From assembly GCF_005844425.1 (NCBI RefSeq), contig NZ_SPHL01000012.1, forward strand, positions 1-47,674: a DNA stretch of 47,674 bases, read 5' to 3'. This document shows, piece after piece, positions 23,589 to 32,909 of this stretch. How positions within the stretch are numbered: position 1 is the stretch's first letter; each line of letters begins with the position of its first letter. Under the pieces are notes generated by a model. The model was given only the letters and a program-made list of their open reading frames with translations. It was not told where the DNA came from and did not search any database. The stretch comes from Anaerofustis stercorihominis (GTDB lineage: Bacteria > Bacillota > Clostridia > Eubacteriales > Anaerofustaceae). Both the position numbers and the translations under genes were made by a program.

Positions 23589-24663
23589 AATTTGCAGGTG
23601 AGAATTTTATTTCCGTTGAAAGATTGTCTACTGTATCAAAGGTATATCCTTGTTTTTTTAGTTGTTTTATTACATTGTCAAGCCCGTTTGGCAAACTTTT
23701 ATTTCTGTCAAATACATGAATTAAAACAACTGTTTCTTCATTCCATTTTGCTTGTTTTATTATAATACTATATTGTTTTGTTGAAACTTTTGATATTGTA
23801 TCATTAGGGAATGCATTCCAATCTACATAATCATATCCGTATTCTTTTGACAGTTTTATTATATTTTTGATTACTTTTTTCCCTCCATAAGAGAATGATA
23901 CTGTATTGTTTGTTCCTCCAGGAAATCTAAAAATTCTACAATCATATCCTGTTATGTCTTTAAAGTTTTTTCTGTTTTTTTCTAAATCTTCAATAAAAGC
24001 TTTGGGATTTTTATAAATTTTTTTGTAATCATGAGAATAAGTGTGTAGAGCAAGAAGGTGTCCGTCGTTTACTATTTCTTTAATTATTTTTTCATCTTCT
24101 TTACCTTTTGCAGCATTAAAGAAAAAGGTCGCTTTTACATCATTTTTCTCTAATACGTCTAATACTTCCTTTGTCATTTGTGTAGGGCCGTCATCAAATG
24201 TTAAATAAATTTTTTTTAACTTTATTTTTTGTATGCTGTCGCTATTAATGCTACCTATTGTTAATATATGAAAAGGGATGTTTTTCATTTTAGAAAATGT
24301 TTTTGATAGTGATATTCTTTTTGTATTTGCAAAAGCTATTATTTTTTTATCATTATTACTTTTTATTATTTTGATTTTATTACCTTTATCTATAAATCCT
24401 ATGCATTCATTTCTCTCGTTTGTTAATATACTTTCTTTTACAATAATATAGTTTGAATTTTTATTTCTTTCATAATTTATAGGATTAGAAGAACTTTTGC
24501 TTATTGAAGTTATTTCATTTTTATTTTGTAAAATTTTGCATACTTTGTTATAATTATTACTATACGATATATTTAAAATCCACAAAATGAAAAGGACATA
24601 TATAATAATAAAAAAATATATTAAATTGTTTTTTTTCGTTAGTTTTATTAATAAATTTTTCAT
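23587..24663 (-). CDS. Membrane-anchored polysaccharide deacetylase (NodB/CE4 family)
   Basis: A 358-residue extracytoplasmic enzyme expected to deacetylate peptidoglycan or another GlcNAc polymer. Residues 13-33 are a membrane helix. Residues ~70-120 may form a small SH3-like or beta domain. The NodB domain starts at ~150 with TFDDGP (Asp157, Asp158), the metal ligands HTYSH (His207, His211), and RFPGG (Arg246). The last catalytic motif reads VVLIHVFD instead of the usual LxH-D pattern. No ribosome-binding site precedes the ATG, and an extended -10 lies only 9 nt upstream, so the message may be leaderless. It sits between abfD and two HAD genes without functional link. Confidence 0.88.
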   Translation of the reverse strand: MKNLLIKLTKKNNLIYFFIIIYVLFILWILNISYSNNYNKVCKILQNKNEITSISKSSSNPINYERNKNSNYIIVKESILTNERNECIGFIDKGNKIKIIKSNNDKKIIAFANTKRISLSKTFSKMKNIPFHILTIGSINSDSIQKIKLKKIYLTFDDGPTQMTKEVLDVLEKNDVKATFFFNAAKGKEDEKIIKEIVNDGHLLALHTYSHDYKKIYKNPKAFIEDLEKNRKNFKDITGYDCRIFRFPGGTNNTVSFSYGGKKVIKNIIKLSKEYGYDYVDWNAFPNDTISKVSTKQYSIIIKQAKWNEETVVLIHVFDRNKSLPNGLDNVIKQLKKQGYTFDTVDNLSTEIKFSPAN

Positions 24664-24672
24664 ACTTGTATT

Positions 24673-24681
24673 ATTATATCA
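24673..24681 (-). promoter_or_regulatory. Extended -10 promoter of the deacetylase gene
   Basis: Minus-strand TGATATAAT ends 9 nt before the start codon, which would give a leader of only a few nucleotides. No clear -35 is present. Confidence 0.45.
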
Positions 24682-24736
24682 AAAAATAAAATAAATAAAA
24701 TATTAAAATTATAAAAGTATAGAGGGGAAAATATTT

Positions 24737-25405
24737 ATGATTAAAGCAGCAATATTTGATTTAGACGGAACAATAATAGATACTCTTGAAGATTTGGCAA
24801 ATGCAGGTAACTATGTGTTAAAACAAAACGGATTTGAAGTGCATGATAAAGAAAAATACAGATTTTTTGTTGGAAGCGGAATAAGAAATTTATGTATAAG
24901 AATATTACCTGAGGAAAAGAAAAACGATGAAGAATTAATAACTAAAATATTTAATGAATTTAATGCATATTATGGTAAACATTATATGGATAATACAAAG
25001 GCATATGAGGGTGTTGAAAATATGCTTAATAAGCTTATTGAAATGAATATAAAAGTAGGCGTTCTTACAAATAAAGGTCATGAATTTACTGTTCCTATGC
25101 TAAAAAAAGTTTATGGAGATTTCCCATTTAGTGTGATTTTAGGTAAGACTGATAAATTCCCAGTTAAACCAAGCAAAGAATGTATTGATTATGTAATGAA
25201 TAAATTAGAAGTAAGTGGTGAAGAATGCATTTATATTGGAGACAGCAATGTTGATATGCAAACAGCAATAAACGGAAATATTAGTGAAATAATTGGTGTA
25301 AGCTGGGGCTTTAGACCTGTTGAAGAACTTAAACAAGCCGGGGCAAAATATATTGTAGATAGCCCAGAAGAAATTATTGATATAGTAAATAAATTAAATA
25401 ATTAA
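24737..25405 (+). CDS. HAD-superfamily phosphatase (phosphoglycolate phosphatase-like), first of a tandem pair
   Basis: A 222-residue HAD hydrolase with cap subdomain. Motif I is FDLDGT (Asp8, Asp10), motif II lies in 'VGVLTNKGH', motif III Lys in 'FPVKPSKE', and motif IV is GDSNVDMQTA. This pattern is that of Gph/PGMB-like small-molecule phosphatases, but the substrate cannot be assigned. GAGGGG lies ~10 nt before the ATG. The following gene is a paralogue, 21 nt downstream, so the two form an operon. Confidence 0.85.
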   Translation: MIKAAIFDLDGTIIDTLEDLANAGNYVLKQNGFEVHDKEKYRFFVGSGIRNLCIRILPEEKKNDEELITKIFNEFNAYYGKHYMDNTKAYEGVENMLNKLIEMNIKVGVLTNKGHEFTVPMLKKVYGDFPFSVILGKTDKFPVKPSKECIDYVMNKLEVSGEECIYIGDSNVDMQTAINGNISEIIGVSWGFRPVEELKQAGAKYIVDSPEEIIDIVNKLNN

Positions 25406-25426
25406 TAATATAAAAGGAGAAGAAAT

Positions 25427-26143
25427 ATGATAAAAGCAGCAGTATTTGATTTTGATGGAACGTTAATGGATACTTTGGTGGATACTGCAAACAGTATTAA
25501 TCATGTATTAAAAGCTCATGGATTCGATGAAGTTCCAATTGAACAATATAAGGATGTATTTGGAGGAAGCTGTTATGATATGATAAACATGGTTACTCCA
25601 AAATCAATGAACGACCCACAACTTTTACATGAAATGGATGTTGAAGTACAATACTATTATTCAAAACATTTTAATGAAAATTGTAAGCCTTATAAAAATA
25701 TAAGACATGCATTAAGAGGACTTAGAAAAAAGAATATAGACTTATGTGTTATAACAAATAAGCCTTCAAGATTATTGGTTCCTTTATTAAACGAATTTTT
25801 TGAAGATATTGAATTTAAACATATTATAGCAGCAGATTCAGGATTTCCTTTAAAACCAAATCCTGCATCTTGTAATCAATTGATGCAAACACTTGATATT
25901 CATCATGATGAAGTTGTGTTTATAGGAGACAGCGAAGTTGATATCCAAATTGCAAAAAATGCGAGAGCATTTTCTATTGGTTGTGGTTGGGGATTCAGAG
26001 GTGGTGAATCATTGATTAAGGCTGGTGCCGACTATGTTATTCATGAACCTATGCATGTATTGGAAGTAGTAAATATTCTTAATAAGAGAAGTCTTAAAAA
26101 TATTATGGATGAAGCTAAATTGATACTAAAAATATTAAAATAG
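25427..26143 (+). CDS. HAD-superfamily phosphatase, second of a tandem pair
   Basis: A 238-residue paralogue of the preceding gene. Motifs are FDFDGT (Asp8, Asp10), 'LCVITNKPS', 'FPLKPNPAS' and GDSEVDIQIA, plus the shared ending 'GWGFRGGESLIKAGADYVIHEP'. A short extra C-terminal helix (~218-238) is absent from the first copy. AAAGGAGAAG precedes the ATG. Tandem retention of both copies suggests different substrates, but none can be named. Confidence 0.85.
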   Translation: MIKAAVFDFDGTLMDTLVDTANSINHVLKAHGFDEVPIEQYKDVFGGSCYDMINMVTPKSMNDPQLLHEMDVEVQYYYSKHFNENCKPYKNIRHALRGLRKKNIDLCVITNKPSRLLVPLLNEFFEDIEFKHIIAADSGFPLKPNPASCNQLMQTLDIHHDEVVFIGDSEVDIQIAKNARAFSIGCGWGFRGGESLIKAGADYVIHEPMHVLEVVNILNKRSLKNIMDEAKLILKILK

Positions 26144-26422
26144 TTTTTAATTTGATAATTTTTAAAGGTTATTTTAAGAATTGTAATTATAATGATTATT
26201 AATTGATAATTAGTATTAATTACCGAGATTTATAAAAATATAATATTTTTTACAAGGGTGTAATTTTTATAATTGGCACCCTTTTAGTTTGGAGAGATAT
26301 ATATAATAAAATTTTATTATACACTAAAATTTATTTTATAAATAATGCAATATATTTGATTATAAATTGTATGTAAATGAAAAAATTAATGATATAATTT
26401 AGAAAAATGTCTTAGGAATATT
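26144..26422 (+). other. Intergenic region with a weak terminator hairpin
   Basis: Nothing coding is visible. AAGGGTG (26254-26260) pairs with CACCCTT (26277-26283) over a 16-nt loop with a short T stretch and may terminate the HAD operon. The rest is AT-rich, with the tsaC promoter at its end. Confidence 0.45.
26390..26398 (+). promoter_or_regulatory. Extended -10 promoter of tsaC
   Basis: TGATATAAT, 24 nt before the start codon. A TTGTAT at 26367-26372 is a possible but distant -35 (20-nt spacer). Confidence 0.5.
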
Positions 26423-27445
26423 ATGGAAACAAAAATATATGATTTAACAAATAATGACAATTTAACAGATATTTTTAATGAAGCCGCCAGAGTAATAAAT
26501 AACGGAGGAACCGTTGTTTTCCCAACGGAAACAGTATATGGTCTTGGAGCAAATGCTTACGATGATGAAGCTGTTAAAAAGATTTTTAAAGCAAAAAACA
26601 GACCTATGGATAATCCATTAATAGTCCATATTAGTGATTTTGGTATGCTTGAGGGATTAGTTAGAGAAGTAAGCAATGATGCAAAAAAACTAATGGATAA
26701 ATTTTTCCCGGGTCCTCTTACTTTAATTATGAAAAAATCAGATAATATTCCAAACAGCGTATCAAATAACTTGGATACAGTCGGAATAAGAATGCCAAGT
26801 GACAAAGAAGCAAATGCTTTTATAAAAGCTTGTAATACTCCGATAGCAGCACCAAGTGCAAATATATCAAAAAGACCAAGTATAACTAATAAAAAATATT
26901 TGGTAGAGGAACTTAGTGGTAAAGTAGATATGATTCTATGTTCAAAGGAATCTCAAATAGGTTTGGAATCTACGGTTTTAGATGTTTCGACTGATAAAGT
27001 AAAATTACTTAGACCGGGAAAAATAAGTGCAAAAGAAATTGAAGAGGTAATAAACAAAAAAGTTTATGGATACAGCAAAGAAGATGCACTTCTTCCAAAA
27101 TCTCCGGGAATGAAATATGAACATTATAAACCTAAAACAAAGGTGGTTGTTTTAAGCGGTGAAGATAAATCTATTATTAATTATCTAAATAATTTAAAAG
27201 AAGAACATATAGGATTTTTAGGATTAAATAATATTTTAGGTAAAATTGAAAATGATAAAGTATTCCTAAAATCTTTGGGAAAAGATATTGTTGATGCAAG
27301 CAAAAATTTATATTTTCTTTTAAGGGAAATGGATAAAGAAAATTTAAATGTGATTTATGCTCAAGCTATGGATACGGAAGGTATAGGGCTTGCGTATATG
27401 AATAGACTTCTTAAGTCTGCATCCGGAGATATAATAAATCTATAA
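26423..27445 (+). CDS. tsaC: Threonylcarbamoyl-AMP synthase (Sua5/YwlC type)
   Basis: Makes threonylcarbamoyl-AMP from threonine, bicarbonate and ATP for the t6A37 modification of ANN-decoding tRNAs. It has 340 residues, i.e. the long Sua5 form. The N-terminal YrdC domain (~10-205) shows 'GGTVVFPTETVYGLGANA', 'KNRPMDNPLIVHI', 'FFPGPLTLIM', and 'TPIAAPSANISKRPS'. The linker 'LPKSPGMKYEHYKPKT' leads into the C-terminal Sua5 domain. It heads a cluster with rpiB, dCMP deaminase and the ATP synthase genes, an order common in Firmicutes. Confidence 0.94.
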   Translation: METKIYDLTNNDNLTDIFNEAARVINNGGTVVFPTETVYGLGANAYDDEAVKKIFKAKNRPMDNPLIVHISDFGMLEGLVREVSNDAKKLMDKFFPGPLTLIMKKSDNIPNSVSNNLDTVGIRMPSDKEANAFIKACNTPIAAPSANISKRPSITNKKYLVEELSGKVDMILCSKESQIGLESTVLDVSTDKVKLLRPGKISAKEIEEVINKKVYGYSKEDALLPKSPGMKYEHYKPKTKVVVLSGEDKSIINYLNNLKEEHIGFLGLNNILGKIENDKVFLKSLGKDIVDASKNLYFLLREMDKENLNVIYAQAMDTEGIGLAYMNRLLKSASGDIINL

Positions 27446-27499
27446 ATAGTTAATAACTGCTTTGCAGTTTAAATAAATTAATTTTAAAGGAGAAAAATT

Positions 27500-27952
27500 A
27501 TGAAAATAGTTATTGCAAGTGATCATGGTGGTTATGAATTAAAACAATTCTTAATCGACACATTTAAAAAGGAAGGTTATGATTTTGTAGATTACGGAAC
27601 AGATTCTGCAGATAGTGTTGACTATCCTGACTATGCAATTAAAGTTGGCGAAGCTGTTGCAGCAGGAGAATTTGATAGAGGTATTTTAATTTGTGGTACA
27701 GGTATTGGTATCAGCATTGCTGCTAATAAAGTAAAAGGTATCAGAGCTGCTCATTGTACAGATACATTCTCTGCTAAAATGTGTAAACAACACAACAATG
27801 CAAACATCATTGTATTAGGCGGAAGAATTACAGGTCCTGAACTTGCTGCTGAAATCCTTAGAGCTTATTTAGATGAAAAAGAATTTTTAGGCGGAAGACA
27901 CGAAAACAGAATTAACAAAATTAAAGCATACGAAGAAAAAGTATACAAATAA
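27500..27952 (+). CDS. rpiB: Ribose-5-phosphate isomerase B
   Basis: Interconverts ribose 5-phosphate and ribulose 5-phosphate in the pentose phosphate pathway. 150 residues. The N-terminal 'IASDHGGYELK' and the active-site Cys65 in ICGTGIGISIAANK are present, as is 'RAAHCTDTFSAKMCKQHNNANI'. An RpiB-fold sugar isomerase such as allose-6-phosphate isomerase cannot be excluded, but the housekeeping context supports RpiB. AAAGGAG lies upstream. Codon use is closer to highly expressed genes than that of tsaC. Confidence 0.93.
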   Translation: MKIVIASDHGGYELKQFLIDTFKKEGYDFVDYGTDSADSVDYPDYAIKVGEAVAAGEFDRGILICGTGIGISIAANKVKGIRAAHCTDTFSAKMCKQHNNANIIVLGGRITGPELAAEILRAYLDEKEFLGGRHENRINKIKAYEEKVYK

Positions 27953-27967
27953 TAAAAGGAAAAAATA

Positions 27968-28426
27968 ATGGAAAATAATCAAAGACCTTCGTGGGATGAA
28001 TATTTTATGGATATGTTGGAAGTTGTAAAAACTCGTTCAACTTGTATAAGAAGACAAGTTGGAGCAATAATAGTAAAAGACCATAAAATTATTTCTACCG
28101 GTTATAACGGAGCTCCAAAAGGTCTTAAGCATTGTACAAAAGATACTTGCATAAGACTTAAAAACAATATAAAAAGCGGAGAAAGACATGAGCTTTGCAG
28201 GGCTACCCATGCAGAACAAAATGCTATTATTTCTGCGGCAACCATGGGAGTAAGTGTGGAAGGAGCAGATATTTATATAACTGATTCTCCTTGTATTCTC
28301 TGTTCAAAAATGTTAATAAATGCAGGTATTAAAAGAATTGTATATAAAGGTAATTATCCTGATGAATTTAGTATGGAATTATTAAAGGAAGCAGGAGTTG
28401 AGGTTGTTAAATATGACGGAAAATAA
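27968..28426 (+). CDS. dCMP deaminase (ComEB family)
   Basis: Deaminates dCMP to dUMP for dTTP synthesis. A 152-residue zinc enzyme with ligands His81 (HAEQN, with catalytic Glu83), Cys109 and Cys112 (SPCILC). The N-terminal '[30 protein letters not shown]' is typical of the family. It starts 15 nt after rpiB and overlaps the atpZ start by 14 nt, so it is translationally coupled to the ATP synthase operon. Late-competence proteins of the same family are close relatives. Confidence 0.92.
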   Translation: MENNQRPSWDEYFMDMLEVVKTRSTCIRRQVGAIIVKDHKIISTGYNGAPKGLKHCTKDTCIRLKNNIKSGERHELCRATHAEQNAIISAATMGVSVEGADIYITDSPCILCSKMLINAGIKRIVYKGNYPDEFSMELLKEAGVEVVKYDGK

Positions 28427-28646
28427 TAAAAATAATGATATCTCAAGTATTGCAAAAGCTTTGGCGATATTTTTTCAGCTGGGCATTACTATTGTTGTAA
28501 CAATAGTTTTATGTTTGTTTTTTGGAAAATTCTTAGATACAAAGTTTCAAACGGGTAATATTTGGACGTTAATATTTTTATTTCTTGGTATATTGGCAGC
28601 CATTAGGAATATGTATTATATTCTTAAAAATGTAATGAAAAAATAA
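28413..28646 (+). CDS. atpZ: AtpZ/AtpI-family F0F1 accessory membrane protein
   Basis: A 77-residue protein with two membrane helices ('[26 protein letters not shown]' and '[23 protein letters not shown]') and the GKFLDTKF loop typical of the F1-ATPase gene 1 family. Members next to atpI help with c-ring assembly or Mg2+/Ca2+ transport. An in-frame TTG at 28398 is less likely than the ATG at 28413, which has GAGG upstream. It begins inside the dCMP deaminase gene. Confidence 0.85.
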   Translation: MTENNKNNDISSIAKALAIFFQLGITIVVTIVLCLFFGKFLDTKFQTGNIWTLIFLFLGILAAIRNMYYILKNVMKK

Positions 28647-28650
28647 AAAA

Positions 28651-28682
28651 ATATGGTGGTTTGCTTTTGCAAACCACCATAT
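28651..28682 (+). other. Strong intercistronic hairpin between atpZ and atpI
   Basis: A perfect 14-bp stem (ATATGGTGGTTTGC / GCAAACCACCATAT) with a TTTT loop. No T run follows, so it is not a standard intrinsic terminator. It starts 4 nt after the atpZ stop codon. Confidence 0.75.
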
Positions 28683-28715
28683 AAGCAATACGAATAATAA
28701 TGAATGAGGCTTAAA

Positions 28716-29123
28716 ATGAATAAGGAAAATAACGAGAATTTTACCATTGAAGATTTACTAAAAGAGCAAATTCAAATAAGTATATTTACTTTGATTTTAA
28801 ATTTTATTTTTATAATTTTTGTATTGCTTTTTAAATTAGATAAGAGTATAATTCTTGGAATAATATCAGGATGTCTTGTTGCTTTAATATTTCATTGGAT
28901 GTTATTCAATGATTTAAGAACGGCAATAAAGATGGATAAGGACAGTGCCGTAAATTATGCCAATTTACATGCTGCCATAAGAAAAGTACTCTTGATATTG
29001 GTATTAGTTTTTCTTGTTGCTAATAAGTGGATAAAAGTAAATGTAATAGGACTAATAATAGGGTTATTATCTTTTAGAGCCGTGTTATATGTTTATAATC
29101 TTATTAGTTTAAAAAACAAGTAA
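28716..29123 (+). CDS. atpI: ATP synthase subunit I
   Basis: A 135-residue membrane protein with four hydrophobic segments, 'GIISGCLVALIFHWMLFNDLRTAIKM' being characteristic of AtpI. It assists assembly of the c-ring and is not part of the finished enzyme. The ATG at 28716 is preferred over one at 28704 because GAGG (28706-28709) lies 6 nt before it. It lies between atpZ and atpB in the operon. Confidence 0.85.
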   Translation: MNKENNENFTIEDLLKEQIQISIFTLILNFIFIIFVLLFKLDKSIILGIISGCLVALIFHWMLFNDLRTAIKMDKDSAVNYANLHAAIRKVLLILVLVFLVANKWIKVNVIGLIIGLLSFRAVLYVYNLISLKNK

Positions 29124-29144
29124 TAAAAAAATGGAGAAGAGAAA

Positions 29145-29951
29145 ATGAATGTAAGTATTAGTACTGTTGATAATATTTTTAATATCGGCAAAATACCTAT
29201 ATCTAATACAATTATTTGGACTGTAATTATTTTAGCTTTAACCTTCGTTTTTTTAATGTATTTAGCAAAAGGTCTTGAAATTAGACCTAATTCTAAAAAA
29301 CAAGTTATTGCTGAATATATGGTAAGTGCTTGCAGAGATTTTGTAAGCAGTACTATGGGTAAGAAAAACATTGGTTTTACACCATACTTTTTTGCCTTGG
29401 CTGCTTTCTTGCTTGTTGCAAACTTAAGTAGTTTTGTATTCCTTGGGATAGTAAGACCTCCTACTGCGGATTTGGCTACAACACTTACACTTGGAATTAT
29501 AACTTTTGTATTAACTCAATATTATGGATTAAAAACAAAAGGTATAAAAAAATACTTGAAGGATTTTACAGAACCGGTATTTTTCTTTTTACCTATAAAT
29601 ATTATTGGTGAAATCGCAAATCCTGTTTCACTTGGTTTCCGTTTATTCGGTAACATTACAGGTGGACTTATAATATTATCATTGGTATATTCTATATTTG
29701 TCGGTTCCGCAAAAGTTGCAATGTTTGTTTTCTTTACATCATTGATTTTATGTCTATACTTATGTTTTGGGAAAGCAAACAAATTTACGGAAAATAAGAT
29801 TGTTAGAATTGTTGCCATATTATTACTTATACCATCATTCTTTGTAGCATTCTGTCACGGTTATTTTGACTGGTTTGCCGGAATACTTCAAACATTTATA
29901 TTCTGTATGTTATCGATGGTATTCATTTCATCCGCAATGGATGAAGAATAA
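29145..29951 (+). CDS. atpB: ATP synthase F0 subunit a
   Basis: The stator channel subunit that passes ions to and from the c-ring. A 268-residue membrane protein with five to six helices. The essential arginine is Arg166 in PVSLGFRLFGN, and 'PTADLATTLTLGIITF' marks the family. GGAGAAGAG precedes the ATG. Confidence 0.95.
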   Translation: MNVSISTVDNIFNIGKIPISNTIIWTVIILALTFVFLMYLAKGLEIRPNSKKQVIAEYMVSACRDFVSSTMGKKNIGFTPYFFALAAFLLVANLSSFVFLGIVRPPTADLATTLTLGIITFVLTQYYGLKTKGIKKYLKDFTEPVFFFLPINIIGEIANPVSLGFRLFGNITGGLIILSLVYSIFVGSAKVAMFVFFTSLILCLYLCFGKANKFTENKIVRIVAILLLIPSFFVAFCHGYFDWFAGILQTFIFCMLSMVFISSAMDEE

Positions 29952-29994
29952 TTTGCCTTTACCCGATTTTTAATCGGATAAAATATAAAAATAG

Positions 29995-30282
<288 letters not shown>

Positions 30283-30318
30283 AAAAGACAACGATAATAA
30301 AGGTAAGGTGGTGATTAT

Positions 30319-30837
30319 ATGCTAGCTGGATCATTAATAAACTTTTCAACTGAAATGCTTTATCAAATGTTAATTCAGGGTGCAATATTTTTACTATTCT
30401 TTATTTTGGTAAAGAAATTCTTTTATGATAAAGTCGTAGATGTTATTGATAAAAGACAAAGTATTATAACCGAAGAATTTGACAAAGCGGAAAATGAAAA
30501 TTTAAAAGCAAACGCTTTAAAACAAGAATATGAAAAGAAAGTAAAAAGTATCAATGAAGAAGCTTTAGCTATTACTAACGAGGCTACCAAAGAAGCTAAA
30601 GAAATAAAAGAAAATATTATTTCTCAGGCAAATGAGGAAGCTAGAAAGATTAAAGCTAAATCTAAAAAAGATATTGAAAGTGCAAGAGAACTTGCAATGA
30701 AAGAAATGAAAGATAATATTATTGATATTTCTTTAGATATAACGAATAAAGTTATAGATGCAAAACTTGATAAAGATGCTGATGAAGCATTGATTAAAAA
30801 AGCTATTGCAAGTTTGGATGAGGTGCATTATGAGTAA
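30319..30837 (+). CDS. atpF: ATP synthase F0 subunit b
   Basis: The peripheral stalk subunit, 172 residues. One N-terminal membrane helix (~15-38) is followed by a long charged coiled coil (~50-150, Lys/Glu-rich heptads) that reaches up to F1 and binds delta. The start has GGTGGTG upstream. Its end overlaps the atpH start by 8 nt. Confidence 0.93.
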   Translation: MLAGSLINFSTEMLYQMLIQGAIFLLFFILVKKFFYDKVVDVIDKRQSIITEEFDKAENENLKANALKQEYEKKVKSINEEALAITNEATKEAKEIKENIISQANEEARKIKAKSKKDIESARELAMKEMKDNIIDISLDITNKVIDAKLDKDADEALIKKAIASLDEVHYE

Positions 30838-31372
30838 TGCTGCTTACAGATATGCTTATTCTTTATCATCTTTATGTATAGAAGAAAACATAATAGATAC
30901 TGTATATGATAAATTTACATCATTTTATGATTCATTATTAAGTAACGAAGAACTTTATAACGTTCTTTCAAACGAAACAATAATGAAAGAAGATAAAAAA
31001 AGTATCATTAACAATATTCTTAGTGATGAAGATAATAAAATACTTAAAAACTTTTTTAATATTTTAGTTGATAAGGATAGGATTTGCGAAATCAAAATGA
31101 TATATCTTAATTTTAAGAAAATGTACTTAGAATATAAAGGTATTTTAGATGTTGAGGTTGTAAGTGCAAATCCGTTAAGTGATGAATTAAAAGAAAGTTT
31201 AAAAAATAAGTTATCAAAAAAACTTGATAAAACAATTATCTTAAATGAAAAAATAGATAAAGATATCATTGGGGGTATCGTACTATTTATTAATGGAAAA
31301 ATGATTGATTTATCAGTAAAAAATGAACTTAATCAAATAAAAAGACAGTTAAAAGAAACAAAGATAGTTTAA
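30830..31372 (+). CDS. atpH: ATP synthase F1 subunit delta
   Basis: The 180-residue OSCP-type subunit that connects the b dimer to the alpha3beta3 head. It has the N-terminal helical domain ('[20 protein letters not shown]') and the C-terminal region with '[26 protein letters not shown]' and '[27 protein letters not shown]'. The ATG at 30830 with GAGG 6 nt upstream is chosen; an in-frame ATG at 30806 would give a foreign N-terminus. Translationally coupled to atpF. Confidence 0.93.
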   Translation: MSNAAYRYAYSLSSLCIEENIIDTVYDKFTSFYDSLLSNEELYNVLSNETIMKEDKKSIINNILSDEDNKILKNFFNILVDKDRICEIKMIYLNFKKMYLEYKGILDVEVVSANPLSDELKESLKNKLSKKLDKTIILNEKIDKDIIGGIVLFINGKMIDLSVKNELNQIKRQLKETKIV

Positions 31373-31386
31373 GAAGGGAAATAAAA

Positions 31387-32895
31387 ATGAATTTAAAACC
31401 CGAAGAAATCAGTAGAATTATAAAAGACCAAATTAAAAACTATGACCAAAAAATAGAAACTACTTCAGTAGGTACTATCTTAAGTGTTGGTGATGGTATC
31501 GCCAGAGTTCATGGTTTAGATGGCGCAATGATGGGTGAACTTATTTTGTTCCCTGGTGATGTTTATGGTATGGTTTTAAACCTTGAAGAAGACAATGTTG
31601 GTTGTGTTCTGCTTGGTGATGATACAAATATCGTAGAGGGAGACACTGTAAAATGTACAGGTAAAATTATGAGTGTACCTGTAGGAGAAGGTGTTATCGG
31701 AAGAGTTGTAAATGCTCTTGGTGAACCTATTGACGGTAAAGGAAATATCATAGCTGAAGAATACAGAAGAGCCGATGTAAAAGCCAGCGGTGTAATTGAA
31801 AGAAAAAAAGTAAGTGTACCGCTACAAACAGGTTATAAAGCCATTGACTCTTTAATTCCAATCGGAAGAGGACAAAGAGAACTTATCATTGGTGATAGAC
31901 AAACAGGTAAAACTGCTTTAGCAGTTGATACAATTTTAAATCAAAAAGATGAAGACGTAATTTGTGTATATGTTGCTATCGGACAAAAAGCAAGTACAGT
32001 AGCGCAAATTGTAGGAACACTTGAAGAATACGGTGCAATGGATTATACAACAGTAGTATGTGCCACAGCCAGTGAAATGGCACCGCTTCAATATCTTTCT
32101 CCTTATTCAGGATGTGCAATTGCAGAATATTTTATGGATAAAGGAAAAGATGTATTAATAGTTTACGATGATTTAAGTAAACATGCGGTGGCTTATCGTT
32201 CAATGACATTACTACTTCGTAGACCACCTGGAAGGGAAGCTTATCCAGGGGATGTATTCTATTTGCATTCAAGACTTTTGGAAAGAGCTGCAAGACTTGA
32301 AAAAGGCGGTTCAATAACTGCTCTTCCTATTATTGAAACACAAGCAGGGGATATTTCAGCATATATTCCAACTAACGTAATTTCAATTACAGACGGACAA
32401 ATATTCCTTGAAAGTGAACTTTTCCATGCCGGTGTAAGACCTGCTGTAAACCCTGGTATTTCAGTTTCAAGGGTTGGGGGAGATGCACAAATTACAACAA
32501 TGAAAAAAGTTGGCGGACCTCTTAGAATAGAGTATGCACAATACAGAGAACTTGCTTCATTCGCACAATTCGGTTCTGATCTTGATAAGTCAACAAAGGC
32601 AAGTCTTGAAAAAGGGAAGAGAATTGTTGAAATGTTAAAGCAAGAGCAATATTCTCCTATGAAAGTAGAAGAACAAATACTTGTTATTTATGCTATTACA
32701 AATAACTTTGCAAGAGATGTTAAAGTTGATGATATCAAAGACTTTGAAAAAGGATTAGTTGAATATGCACATACAAATGCAGCTAGTACTTTAGAAAAAT
32801 TAAAAGTTGCAAAAGGATTTGATGATCAATTAACTGAAGAATTGACAAAATTAATTAACGACTATAAAGATATTTTTCTAACTGGTCGAATATAA
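31387..32895 (+). CDS. atpA: ATP synthase F1 subunit alpha
   Basis: The 502-residue non-catalytic nucleotide-binding subunit. P-loop GDRQTGKT is at residues 169-176. The arginine finger region and '[23 protein letters not shown]' are intact, as is the '[15 protein letters not shown]' signature. AAGGGAAA lies upstream, 14 nt after atpH. Confidence 0.97.
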   Translation: MNLKPEEISRIIKDQIKNYDQKIETTSVGTILSVGDGIARVHGLDGAMMGELILFPGDVYGMVLNLEEDNVGCVLLGDDTNIVEGDTVKCTGKIMSVPVGEGVIGRVVNALGEPIDGKGNIIAEEYRRADVKASGVIERKKVSVPLQTGYKAIDSLIPIGRGQRELIIGDRQTGKTALAVDTILNQKDEDVICVYVAIGQKASTVAQIVGTLEEYGAMDYTTVVCATASEMAPLQYLSPYSGCAIAEYFMDKGKDVLIVYDDLSKHAVAYRSMTLLLRRPPGREAYPGDVFYLHSRLLERAARLEKGGSITALPIIETQAGDISAYIPTNVISITDGQIFLESELFHAGVRPAVNPGISVSRVGGDAQITTMKKVGGPLRIEYAQYRELASFAQFGSDLDKSTKASLEKGKRIVEMLKQEQYSPMKVEEQILVIYAITNNFARDVKVDDIKDFEKGLVEYAHTNAASTLEKLKVAKGFDDQLTEELTKLINDYKDIFLTGRI

Positions 32896-32909
32896 AGGAG
32901 CTATGAGTT

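Noticed and set aside
28651-28682. Intrinsic terminator after atpZ
   Set aside because: The stem is strong, but the sequence after it (AAGCAATACG) has no U tract, so termination is not supported on the plus strand.
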